Below are positions 1 through 12,100 of a stretch of 64,000 nt of DNA, one piece after another. The stretch's first letter is position 1. Each line of letters starts with the position of its first letter. A program made the translations under genes and the position numbers. A model generated the notes under the pieces. That model ran no database searches. It was not told the DNA's origin and was given only the letters and a program-made list of their open reading frames with translations. The stretch is from Bagarius yarrelli (Eukaryota > Chordata > Actinopteri > Siluriformes > Sisoridae): the NCBI GenBank assembly GCA_005784505.1, contig VCAZ01000015.1:4520668-4584667 (forward strand), in the 5' to 3' direction.

Positions 1-419
1 AATAATGATGAAAGTTTAATAATAAATGAGGGCAGCTGAACTGAGCGGGCAGAGATGGATCAGTGGGTGTGGTCTAGAAAATATGATGCTGTGTAATGTA
101 CTAGACTCTACACTTTACTCAGTACATCTCACAGCACCATTTTTACCTGTGAAGTGCTTCCACTTATGTGTAACAATTGATGCTGTTCTGTGTGCTCAGT
201 GTGGTCACACTAATTCTCACACACTCTTAAAGAGCGGATTAAAACTTGATATTTTAGTGCACAATTTTTGCCTGATTGATGGTCAAATGTGATCATTTGT
301 CATGTCCATTTGGTAAGGTGATGATGTACATTTGGATTAAGTTGCAAGGTGTTTGAGCAGTTTGGATAAACTAATGTATTAAAGCATGGAAGTACTAAAG
401 CATGAAAATGGTAGCTTAG

Positions 420-545
420 AGGTTAAAATGTTGAATTACTGATCAGACTATAGTGTGTTAAATTCCCAGCAACACCAGCTACCGGAATTGGGCCTCTCTG
501 CAAGGCCCTTTGACCTTTCACTGCTGAGTTAAGGGTTAAACACAA
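420..545 (+). repeat. decayed tRNA-derived SINE
   Basis: The stretch GAGGTTAAAATGTTG...TTAAATTCCCAGC followed by GGGCCTCTCTGCAAGGCCCTT resembles the head and body of the SINE at 44060-44256, with many substitutions and no recognisable tail. Confidence 0.5.
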
Positions 546-1235
546 TAAATAAGTAATTCCATGCAAAAGTTACCAAAATAAGAAAACAGTTTTACTTTAA
601 GGTCTGTATTTCATTATATTGATGTGCTGTCATGCAAATTTAAAAAAACCAACCCAAACTGATTTGTTTAGTCGCCACATACGAGGTGTGCACAGATAGT
701 AACATTTTCAGTCGACTATACTTCATGCTTTTAAAAGAGGAATCATAACCTCTTTTTATAATTTCGTTTAACAGTATATTTAGGAAGTAATAAATATTAA
801 TCTGAATAAAGTAAAACTTTATATACAAAACCAAAATATATGTCCAGGCCACTTCATTGCTGCAGAACCTAAAATATGCATTTCGGACATGACCCTTATG
901 GACGCTTTGTATTAATTCATGCAACTGACCAGCGAATATTTGTTCACTATGATGTTGTTGTTAAAATTATTGACTCACAGTTTATTTATCTTTGTTAGTG
1001 TATAATCAGAACAGTCCAGAAACAAATTTAATCTAGTAACACTTTGGAAATTCATTTTTTCTTTCTTTTTCAAGAAGAACCGGAAACAAATGGAAAAATA
1101 ACCCTAACCAGGAATATAACCGGAAACAGAATCAAACTGAATCGCTTTCTTTATAAATATATACTGTGGAAGAGTTACAGGCAAGGTTTTTCGGTGGTGG
1201 AGATCCACTGCTAACATTTCCTTGTTGTAATGCAG

Positions 1236-1343
1236 ATGCTTCCAGAACACATGATCCAGAATGCTTTGGATAGAAGGAAAAAGCAGCGCCCTAGCATATT
1301 CTACACAGTTTTATGCACAACATGTAAACTGCTCATAGGGGAG
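1236..1343 (+). other. exon-like open block of unknown gene
   Basis: The block is 108 bases (36 codons), open, preceded by a TTTCCTTGTTGTAATGCAG acceptor-like sequence and followed by GTAAAC. It encodes a basic stretch containing QNALDRRKKQRPSIFYT and a CTTCK pair of cysteines. I do not recognise the protein. It could be an internal exon of a plus-strand gene, a pseudogene piece or chance. Confidence 0.2.
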
Positions 1344-2928
1344 GTAAACACATTAGAATATTATTATAATGTATAATTGTAATATTTTAGCATATTATTA
1401 TAGTCACTTGAAGCTACATATAACTAACAGACTAACATTACAATGCAGAATATTTACACATTTTTAGGAAATGTGTAAGACTTAATATAAAGACCTGAAC
1501 GTAAGTTGTTGTGTGCCCTGTTCTGTTTAACCTTCCTGTCAGAGATTCACCTTGCTGATGTGTGGAGAATTTTACTGCTTCTGGCAGCTTGAGAAATGAC
1601 TCCGTCAAGTGTGTGTGTGTGTAATAGCAAGGTGATTAGTGTGCCATGCTTCAATACTAGCAGGCACTTGGCCAAATCAACAACACCTGGTAGTGCAACA
1701 TTTTAATTTATGAATAAATGGTTAATAAAAACTGTATTAATAATAAAGCGTACACTTAACCAAGTCATAAAGTATAGTAAGATAAGATTTGTTGGGGCTA
1801 CTTGGAGTTAAATAAATAAACCATTACATCAGACTGATCTGATCAAGGAATAGAGAAATTTTGGCGTGCCTGGAAACACCATATCCAATTACGTCTTTGT
1901 GACTGTTACAGACCAATTTAGTTCGGTTTCACTGTGTGTTATTATTATATTATTATAAGAATTCTTAGGTATTCACGTTGGAAACATATAAAACAGCTGT
2001 CGCTCAATGATAAATGTAACATCAGTACTGAGACACCAGACAGACATCGTTGAGCTGAAACTTGCAGTGTCATTACTCAAATAAGCTTCCAGAAGCAAAT
2101 AAAGCAATGACAATACAAGGAGACAATAATACCACCTGTTTTGTGAGCAACAGAGTTTTGCATTGAGTGCCTTATTCAATTTATCACAAAAAAAGTATAG
2201 ATCCATGTACATGTCTGTAAACATAAAGTTAAGGCTTAATTTCCGCCTACAGAAAAACCTGTAAAAACTTTGTTTTGTTCCAAGTCCCTGTAAACAAGCT
2301 GGTTTAATTATATTAGGACCAAAACATCAACAGATATTGGACCTATAGTCAGAGTTGCTGCTATAGAATATTAATAAACAACTTCAGTATTGCGGTGTAA
2401 TGATTTGTTGAAGCCTGAGCTGACTGGTGACAGTTGATAATTAACTGGCGTAGTAGTAAAACACAGCGTAGTAGTAAATTGGTTCACAGTGTAACTGTAA
2501 ACAATTAATTTGATTGCTGAAGCTAAACACTGCTTGACAATATACATTTATTGGTAATGAAGAGAAATACGATGACAAAAAACTTCATACAGCCATGTAT
2601 AAATCATTTATAATTATATAAAAAATACCTGAACAAGTGTATTTAAAAACATTTCATGCTTTCCCATTATAGTACCAGATGAGACAATATATCTTGATTT
2701 TACAACCAAAAAATGTACCGTAAACTATATTTTTTCTGAAAATATAGGTAAAAAAATATATAGGTAATGATTGAATGATTTAAAAGCATGCACATCTTAA
2801 AGGCACGAGTGTGAGGAATAAAATACACAAGCTCTGACAGACGGATGGCACAGTACGTAGTACACATGATGGGGCTAAACCGAAACAAGGACTTTTCCCC
2901 ATGACTAGACTGATCTCTCTTGAGACAC

Positions 2929-2930
2929 GC

Positions 2931-3007
<77 letters not shown>
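2929..3007. repeat. (CA)n microsatellite in the presumed atp11b 3' UTR
   Basis: About 39 nearly perfect CA units, read as (UG)n in the minus-strand transcript. It starts about 35 bases after the stop of terminal exon B, so it would lie in the 3' UTR of that isoform. Confidence 0.95.
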
Positions 3008-3008
<1 letters not shown>

Positions 3009-3041
3009 TTCCACAGGTCTAGGCTGGGCAGGCAGCACTAC

Positions 3042-3173
3042 CTAGGAAAAGGGGGGGACTGCATGATGCCTAGAGGAAGGAGAAGCAGCTAGCAGTTGCC
3101 TATTGTCCTCCCCTCTGTCCCTGCTTTCAGCAGAGTCATATTCTGAGCCGACTGAAACTTTATCCTCTTCCAT
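3042..3173 (-). CDS. atp11b: atp11b terminal coding exon, variant B
   Basis: A good branch-point-like CTTAAC and CCTTCCAG acceptor precede an open stretch of 43 residues, joined to exon 28 in phase 0 if exon A is skipped, for a 1122-residue product. The tail is acidic (MEEDKVSVGSEYDSAESRDR) and holds DNRQLL, which fits the [DE]xxxL[LI] sorting motif used by clathrin adaptors. Whether it is spliced from exon 28 or from within exon A cannot be decided without RNA data. Confidence 0.55.
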   Translation of the reverse strand: MEEDKVSVGSEYDSAESRDRGEDNRQLLAASPSSRHHAVPPFS

Positions 3174-6100
3174 CTGGAAGGACAAAACAACTGGTTAAGG
3201 CTCTAAAACCAACGAAAACAAGAGAACGGAGGGGAAAAAACACTTAAAAAAAAGAGTGAATGAGCAAGAAAATGGCCACTGGTCCAGTGCAGAGGCCATG
3301 CTGCAATAAAATCTGGTAGTTACTATGTTTTCTGAAATTGGTTCCTGTTTGCAACTTAGTGATGTATTAGTGATGTAATAATTTCAGAAATATTATCATA
3401 AGTGATGGTTATTACTGGCATGCTTTTCAGAATTTACAGAATCTGACACATGTAACTTGATATGATAAACTGCACTTAGAGCTGTTAACCTGATTGTGCA
3501 GCTCTTGTGCTGAAGGGAAACAGTATATAAACTGCTGTGGGTAATAATTATGACCAACTTGCATGCCAGAGAACCTAGTAAACGTACTAGGAAAAAAATT
3601 ATTCAGCTAATGACAGTTTAATGATAATTTTATGTCAGATGGACTGGAGATCATGTTCTCTGCTCATAAAGACATTATAATAAACTGATCATTCCATGTG
3701 GCTATTTTTGCCCATGCATTCATCATGGAGGTTTGAGGCAGTGTCAGTTTTAGGTGTGTTAGTTTAAGTGTTGCCCTTTTCTTTCTTGCATGCAGTTTGG
3801 GCATGTTTGGTCTTGCCAGGCTAATGCACATGCACAGGCGACATCACAGTGTAGCAGGTTAGCGGTGGAACATGCACTAAATAAATTGAATAAAATCCTG
3901 CATAAAATTCAGACAAATGGAATTCAGCTCAGATGCTGTAGTTTATTATGTAAATTAAAGATTCAGTTTTAGACTGTGCTTATATAAAACTAGAGATGGC
4001 ATCTATCAGATCATATATTGGAGAAAAAAACCTGATCTGACTGTGTAACTATTTAAGACGCAACTATCAGAGACTTGTTCATAGCAAAACAATGCAATGC
4101 TGGTTTGTTTCAGTTCTAAAGTCAACAACAACATTTTTTTTTTTTTAAATGAAGTATCAACCTTTTTGTTAAAAGACATTATTATTTTATTATTATTATT
4201 AACCAGCTTTATATTTTTATATAATAATATAACTTTTTTAATATTCGAAATGAGTTTTATACAGTATTTTATCATGAAAAGTCTTGACTAATTAAAAATA
4301 ACACTGCAGTTTTGTTATTTTTTAAAGTGTCTTTCAGCTTGACCATTTTTAACAACATAGTTACTGTTTAAGCAGCAATATTAGTTTATACAGTGTTTTT
4401 TAAATTGTTATTACAAAAAACAATTGTGCCACCTCTAGTTATTCTCTCAGTTTTAATATTAGAGGTTCAGAACATTTTGTAAAAAAAAAAAAATTTTCCA
4501 TTTTGATTAGAAATAAAAATGGAAATGTGCACGTAGGGACATGCAGGCTGACTCAGCCAGACATGCAGGGTGAACTGTCTGACTGGTTCTCAGGTTTTTC
4601 CCCCCTGTTTGGGTTCCAATACTGATTTAGCACACCATAACTCTTCACACACTATAGATCCTGGCAGTAAAACATGTGCACTGGTCTTTGAAGCAATTAA
4701 CACACCTAAAATGTTTAAAACTTAAAAGTAGGTGGCAGAATAACAAATAAAACGAATGTTGTCATGAACAACAGTAATTCTAAAAAACTAAAGCAGAGAG
4801 AACAGAGGGATGGCACAAGAGAAGCTTAGAGCCGGAATCGGACCTGGGTTGCTGGAGTGCAAGAGCACCACTACGCCACTGTGCTACCTACTACGCCACA
4901 ATTTAATTTAATCTGAGGCACAGATTTATTTTTCTATCCAACTATTATTTAAGTGCAAAAAATAAAACCTTGCATTACGCCCAATATTCCACAGGTCACA
5001 GATTAGGTTCAAATAATTCTAGAGGAATAAAGATGTGAAATTCAGAACTCAATTATATCAAGATATAATTATACATAATTTTAGTCTATGATAAATACTT
5101 CTTTTCCCACCATGGAAAACTTAAAAAAAGGTCTTTATGTGTTGTAAAGATCTTTGTAATGTATATAATTTTTTTACGTAACAAAGCTTATAAACGAGTT
5201 TTCATAAAAACTTTATTTCTAAAGCTTCCAGAATGTCAGGAAAGGGTCAAGCCAAAACAAGAGAAAGTGTGTTAGACCAGAACTGGAACACAGCTTCTCT
5301 TTCTGTTGTTTCCTCCCTGTCTGAATGCTGGTTAGTTGGGAGTGAACACAGCATGCAGCACGACACTGAGGGTTTAAACAACTCTGCCTACTCTACCTAA
5401 TCTTGCCCAGCTGATTCTTGGCTCTGGAGAGTGGCTGCAGAGCGATGAAGTCGTCACCTATTGCGACTCGATTGGAGTACATCTACAGAGCGGGAGAAGG
5501 GGGGTGAAAACACACACAAGATCAGTATAAAGAGGACAAAGACACACACGCAGAGCAACGCAAACACACTCACAGTCAGACAGTTTAACCCTGCATTCAC
5601 CCACGCAGTCAGTCATTATCACAAAGAGAAGACAAAGTGACAGGCCACACCTTACATTTAAACAAATGAAGCTCTAAGAAGTGTTAGGATCTAATGTTAA
5701 GAAAAATTTTGTTAAAATTACTTTAGACTATAAAGTTAAATTTTTTCCAGCTGTTTTCTTTCTGTTTCTTTTTAAACGTAAATTGTTATTTTTTTTACAA
5801 TGTCCTGGAGACTGAGTATAGTGTATTTTGACAATATTAATAGTGACATATTGCCCCACCCATATTTTTTAAGGTTCTATCTGGTTAATATATCTTTCAA
5901 CACAAGAAAATGGAATTTTAACAGTTGAGTTTTCTTAATTTCTAATCTTTTAGGACATCAGTAAAATATGTTTGGAGAAAATCCTGGGTCTAACATCCTT
6001 GTACAATACAGAAAAATGTGGTAACGTGTGGCAACAATCATTGCAACAACAATCTGTAAAAGATGCCAGCTTGAAATAGGTGTAGAATAAAACTGCTATG

Positions 6101-9100
6101 TGAGGTTAGGAATAAAACATATTTCATTACACAGTCACACAATCACATACAGAGACACAGATAAATCTCTCTTTTACACTCACACACACTTTCACAAAAG
6201 CTGAACAGTAACAGGAAAGGAGCAGAGCTCATAGTACATTAAGAACAATGTTTTAACGATCAGGTTCAAAGCCTTAGTCATATATCTCTTATAGTAGCGT
6301 ATAAATAAAGTTATCCACAGACGCCATCTGAGTTATAAGAGGCGTGAACATGCATTAGTAAGAAGAGTGATGATTAGAATTTAATTAATACTTCATGTAC
6401 CTGTGCATTTATAAGATCATCTAATTATGTGACAGAAGCACAATGCATTTAAATAAATTAAATACAGCTTATGCTGCTGTTTATATAATTTTAATTATAA
6501 TTTTTGAGAATCAATGTAGGTCCCGCTGCCAATAACAAAACTAAGACTGTAGTAAGGAAAGACTAACTAAAATTAAACAGTTGAATATATAAATGTAAAC
6601 CCCCCCCCCCCAAAAAAACCCTAGTCTTCATTAGAGTTTTTGACTGAGGCTGATAGGTACTCCTACATCTGCAGTTTTGCACACGTCGGGACATTTTGCA
6701 CAGACACTCACACAGGATAAAGTATTCATATTGCACATAATATTAGTGTGTCCTCTGGGAGGTGTTGTAGCATAAACCAGAACAGAATTTGTTAATTTAC
6801 AGCCAATAAGAGCTGAACAATGCATCTTCTATGTTTTGACAAAATTTGAAGAAGAAAACTTATAATCAACTTAATTAATCCCTTTTCTAAAATGTTTCCG
6901 CTCACCTGCTGTATTGTGCAGTATGCAGATTTTGCTCAGTATCAATTGATTAATTGAGCTACAATATTATCATACATTGACTGATATCAGTTTTCAGTGA
7001 GTTGCCATAATTTATATCTCCTACACTGTACATTTAGTAGAAGTTATTTAAAGACAGACCAAGCAAATTACGTGATCCCGCAGGATTAATGTGACCATCG
7101 TACAACATTTGGTTCCAGTCCACTAATTTGATTAGCAGACGAGCAGCGTGTCTATATTTCCTGTATTGTAATGCATTACTATGTATATCAATAAGACCAC
7201 ATCAAAGGACAGCCAAAGAAAACTTTTATGTTGTTAATAAAAAGCAAAGAAGTGGCACCAATTTCAATAAAAGCAATTTTAACAGGATGTTACAAAACAA
7301 TGTAAGCTAGCTAGCCAGCTAACCAACGTGCTATACAATAGGTGTATCTCTTTTGGGATCTATTTCCATTAGCGAAACAAAAATACGCATTACATTTAGC
7401 CGCATTGTGTCTGAAATGTCAGTTACCAATGACACTTCCACCGTGGGCGAAGGTGGAAACTAAGAGCTGTTTTTACATGTAGTATAACTAGTCTAGTTAG
7501 GTATAACTGACAATAGCAAGAATACATTGCCTTGAATATAATAAACTTCTTTTTAACAAAACATTATGATTGTTTATAAATCCATAATGAAACACAAGGG
7601 GAAAAGTCACTTATATTCATTTATACCAGCTGCTCTTTTTTTCTAGATAAGAAACCAGACCAGAGTCTTTAATGTATATTTTAACTGAGTTTTTCAGAAC
7701 ATTTTTTTTCTAAGTTTATTAAAGATATAATTTAACACAGAAAATTAAGAACACAACATCTCATTAAATCTTTCCCAGACATGTCCTATATCTAACCAGA
7801 TCTACCACGTGTCTGTAGCTCATGGCGATTGTACATCAAAAAAATATTTTATTTACAAATAATTCTGCCAACATATTGGCATATAACTCCAAGCATGACC
7901 ATTTCAATTTTATAAAAATGTTTAGAGGATCATGCAAGTCCAAAAAATATTTAGATTTGTGACCACTGCACAATTCTAAGCTAATACCATTCCTCCGGGA
8001 GGCTTTAAACACTTATTAAACAGTTATTTTACAGCTCTTTAACTCTTCAGCTTCTTAGAAGAAGGAATAAGTTGTTATTATTATTATTAGCATAAGAAAA
8101 CACATTAAGCGTCTTCTTAAAGATAAAGTGTAAAATACTGAAGTTTCCACAGGATGTGGTTGGTATAGCTTAAGGTCATTCACAGCTGTTAGTGTGAGTG
8201 TGTTATCGTGAATGAGGTCATGAGTGTGTGCTGCTCATAAGCCATGCTGTGTTGTGCTGTGTTGAATGACAGTTTTTGTATTAGTGTCATTGTATAACAT
8301 TATCAGAACAGACGCAATTCTTGAAATATTATTAATTATGCAGGACATTAAGTAGGAAATGCATTCTGACCTGAGACTTCTGTGTGCTCGTGGGCTGCAC
8401 GTGTCTGTAAAACACTTTCTTGAGGACATCAGGAAACAGGCAGGTGATGACGATGATGATAATGGCAAACCAAGCTGAGCCGCTGGACATTAGCTGGACA
8501 AAGACAAAGTACATGTCCTGTGTGTGAAGAAATGGCCTGTAAGGAAAGGGAAAAGAGGATTACTCAAAGTAATAATATGTTCACATATGACCGGAGGAAA
8601 TATTCAAATAATAGCAGTTAATACGGTCTACTATATCAACATTTTAACAGCTGTTCTATAGCACCTTTAAAACTCTTAGAGACATGGTAAGCATGAGTAA
8701 ATAATGACAACAGCTGAATAGGTCATGATGTGATTACAGCTTTAACACTTATAACAACGTTACAATCTTTCCGCAAGTGTTTTCAAGGTAATATTATTGC
8801 TACAGCAGCTAATAGAGCAACAATCCTGCTACAACCTTTAATAGCATCATTATAACACACTGACAACGAAAGTCAACAATCTGATAAAGCTTTTTCAGCA
8901 ATTACTAAATTTATTGTAATCCGAGTAGAGCAGTTAACATGTTAATCACAACAGTTAACCAGGTTATGGTTTATGCGTCTAAATGTGAAATGATTTTTTG
9001 TGTGTGTGGTATGGTATGAGAATAAAGTGCTTTGGTACCAGATAATTCCCCCATAAAACAAGGAGAATATAAAGTAGAAAGCGATAGAGCCCCAGGTGAC

Positions 9101-12100
9101 AAAATGGTTCATCCACGTCCAGAAGTGCGTCTCCAGCGCCAACTGTCATCATAGAAGAAAAATGAATAAAAATGATGACATCTTTTGGGGTTTTTTTTAA
9201 GTTAATTACAAACATTACTTACCTTGAAAGTTACTGTGATGACCATAACTGTGAACACCAACGTACCAAAAGTCCAGTTTCCAAACATCTGAAAACGCAG
9301 AGAGCATGCTTATCAAGCTTAAATAAGGTGGAATTTAATTTGTAAGTATATCAGTCGATTTGAGCTGATGATTGGTCTAGCAGATGTTAAATGTCTTAGG
9401 ACACAAGTGTCTGTGAAATATCTTCAGGCTTTCATTAAAAATGAAAGAACATTGCTTGAGAAGATGATACTTGACTATTTAAAAATGAAAAGGAAATCCG
9501 GAGGACATCGGAAGCCATCCCCTCCCTCCCGTGAGTGAGTGAGGTCCCCCCCCCCCAAAAAATTGGAAGATGACACGACATGAAAAATAACTCTGGAGAC
9601 ATGCAATAGAGGCATGCAATGACTGTAATCCAATCAACTCTTACCAGCTGTCTGTTAGCTCGCAAAATCTGAAAACATGCCGAGTGTGAAAAAAGAGAAA
9701 AAGAGAAAGATGAGAAATAAAGGAGGGGGAAATGGGAAAGGAGAAAAAGAAAAAAAGCCAAAAGTCATTGGAGATGTGCGCCTTTTCTAACTAGTCGAAT
9801 GATTTCGGGGAGCTGTAGATTTGTAAAGTTTAACCATCGTTCATGTTAACAAACTCATTTCCACAGGGAAATCTCATGATTTGCAGTTCCAGTCTGAGTC
9901 TGCATTTTATTTCATTGTTTCACGTAGTGTGATAACGTAGCTGTTCATTATCTTAGAATTCAAGCCATCTAATTTAACACATCAACATTTTTATGCTTTT
10001 AAATTGCATGTAATTTAACAAACACCCATAAGTTTTATGCCATGGCAGCTATAAGTTTTGTCTTCTTTCCAAACTCTGTGTTTTTAAATTTTAAAGTATA
10101 ACATCATCTTTGCTACAGAGGTTGTAAATTTCACATAAAAACGTCATCATATTAACCCTAAAATATAATACAATTAGACACAAACAATCATGTTAAAGCT
10201 AATGTATGCTTGCAGAGAATTATGGAAATGCCCCAGTGGCTAAAAATGTTTTATAATAAAATAAAATAAGTACAAAATAGCTTCGAGAAATTAGATTCTA
10301 TGTTATCCAGCACTTGGTATGGGCTACAAGAGGACAATCAATTTAATACTAAATACTGAGGAACCCTACCAACAGGGCAGAAAGTGCTGCCACAAAACAT
10401 TGCTTTGTCTCACTCGCGCGCGCACACATTTTAACGACAGATATCAACATTTCCGACACACTGTAACTGCTTAAGTGAGAGAATAGACAGTAGCAAGTAA
10501 AACAGAAAGAGAGTGTGTGCGTATACAGGAAAGCAGACCTGTCCATTTCCCATCAGACTTGTGTCCTCTCCCATCAAGATGTAGCAGCCAAAGAAGAAGA
10601 CAGAGGCGTGGGAGAAGCCCAGGATCGTCCAATACATAAAGGTTTTGAAGGACAGCAGCGAGTTTTTGCTGATGTCTCTGTGAACAGGATGTTACAATAT
10701 GCAAGTTACACACTGTTTCTACTTTTTAACCTAATCTAAAGGCACTAAATTCACATTTTCGGCTCTGCTAAAAGAGTGAGGCGCGTTATACACCTGTAAA
10801 GTGCTGGCTTGCTCTGTAGAACGTGAGGATGGACCAGCTGTTCAAAGAGACTATATACAAGTATGGGGAGCGAGGTGAAGCAGATGTTGTAGAGTGTGAG
10901 ATAAACACTGTCATACAGCGTCTGGAAAACACAAAGTTTAACACACTCCAGGTTACTGATGAACAGTTTATCACACAATTGGAAGTACAATAAACATTTT
11001 ATCTACAGTGTTATTGGTAGCTTTAAATTTTGTCTATATATACAAAATATTTTCGTTTCGTTATATGTTCACAAAAATATATTTAACCTGACAAAGAGAT
11101 TAAGAAATTAATAATGATAATAATTTTTATTATATTTACATTATTTTTCCGAAGTAATCAACACAGATTTAAAATGTATTACTTAAATATAACACATGAC
11201 AAGTGTAATAGATGACATAGATTCTGCTTTTATGCAAATGAATTTTGTTGTGTGATGCAACCATGCAATTAATTGGGCTCTTAACTGGGCACTTGGACCA
11301 GTCATGACTCACAATCTTATAAATCTTATATAAACACAATAAGACAATAAATCTTTTAAGGGTTGGTGAAAAGGCAGGTAAAATATGATTTTCTAATTCA
11401 CATAATCAGAAATATATTTTACACAGGTTGTGTCCTCTGAGACGTTTCTGTTTTTTAAATAACCTGCTTGATGTTACAAAGCAACATCTGTAAATTATTC
11501 ATTATGCTTGTGTTGTCTACGACCTGCAACTTACTGAAGTTCACTGAGGGGTCAGTAAGAGGACAAGTTTCGAAGCAATCTAAATAAGAAATTAAATTAA
11601 AACACACAAAGATGTTTAACAGAAAACAAGCCGTGAAAAAGAGACTTACTTGTTGTGAAAACAGACAGAAGAACTGGTATAAAAACTGGGGTGTAATAAA
11701 GCACACATTCTACAAAAGAAAACACAAAGACATACAGAAAAACATTAAAGCAACATAGTCCGGTGATGAGACTATAAGGAATAAACCAGAAATAAACAGT
11801 TGAAACTATAGGAACATACCTTGTAGAAAAAGTACTGCACGAGTGTCGCTATTCGAATGTAGTAGAAATGTCCGTGGACGAGCAGTAACTTGGCGAGGAA
11901 TTTGAACCTAGCGATTGCATAGTCGCTGTTTCGAACAGCTTGTCTTCCCTCTTTCCCCATGATACCTGGAGATCATTTAATCAGGACATTAACACTGCCT
12001 TCCAAAACAATCCATTCACACACAAAAGGTATCTTCATTCCAGATTAAACAATTTTACGGGTTGAGTCACCATCCAAAAATATTTGTGTATAGATCAATT

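Larger units (their letters stand above)
1..2928. other. AT-rich flank beyond the 3' end of atp11b
   Basis: No complete gene was recognised. The stretch may contain the distal atp11b 3' UTR. Two smaller items are listed separately: a decayed SINE near 420-545 and an exon-like block at 1236-1343. A few tandem AACCGGAAAC-like words occur near 1077-1130. Confidence 0.5.

Noticed and set aside
2700..3092. Frames of Cys-Val or Thr-His repeats
   Set aside because: Translations of the CA microsatellite on both strands.
9039..9142. A separate gene starting at a TTG or Met within atp11b exon 27
   Set aside because: The frame is internal to the flippase (M9) and joins in frame with exons 26 and 28.
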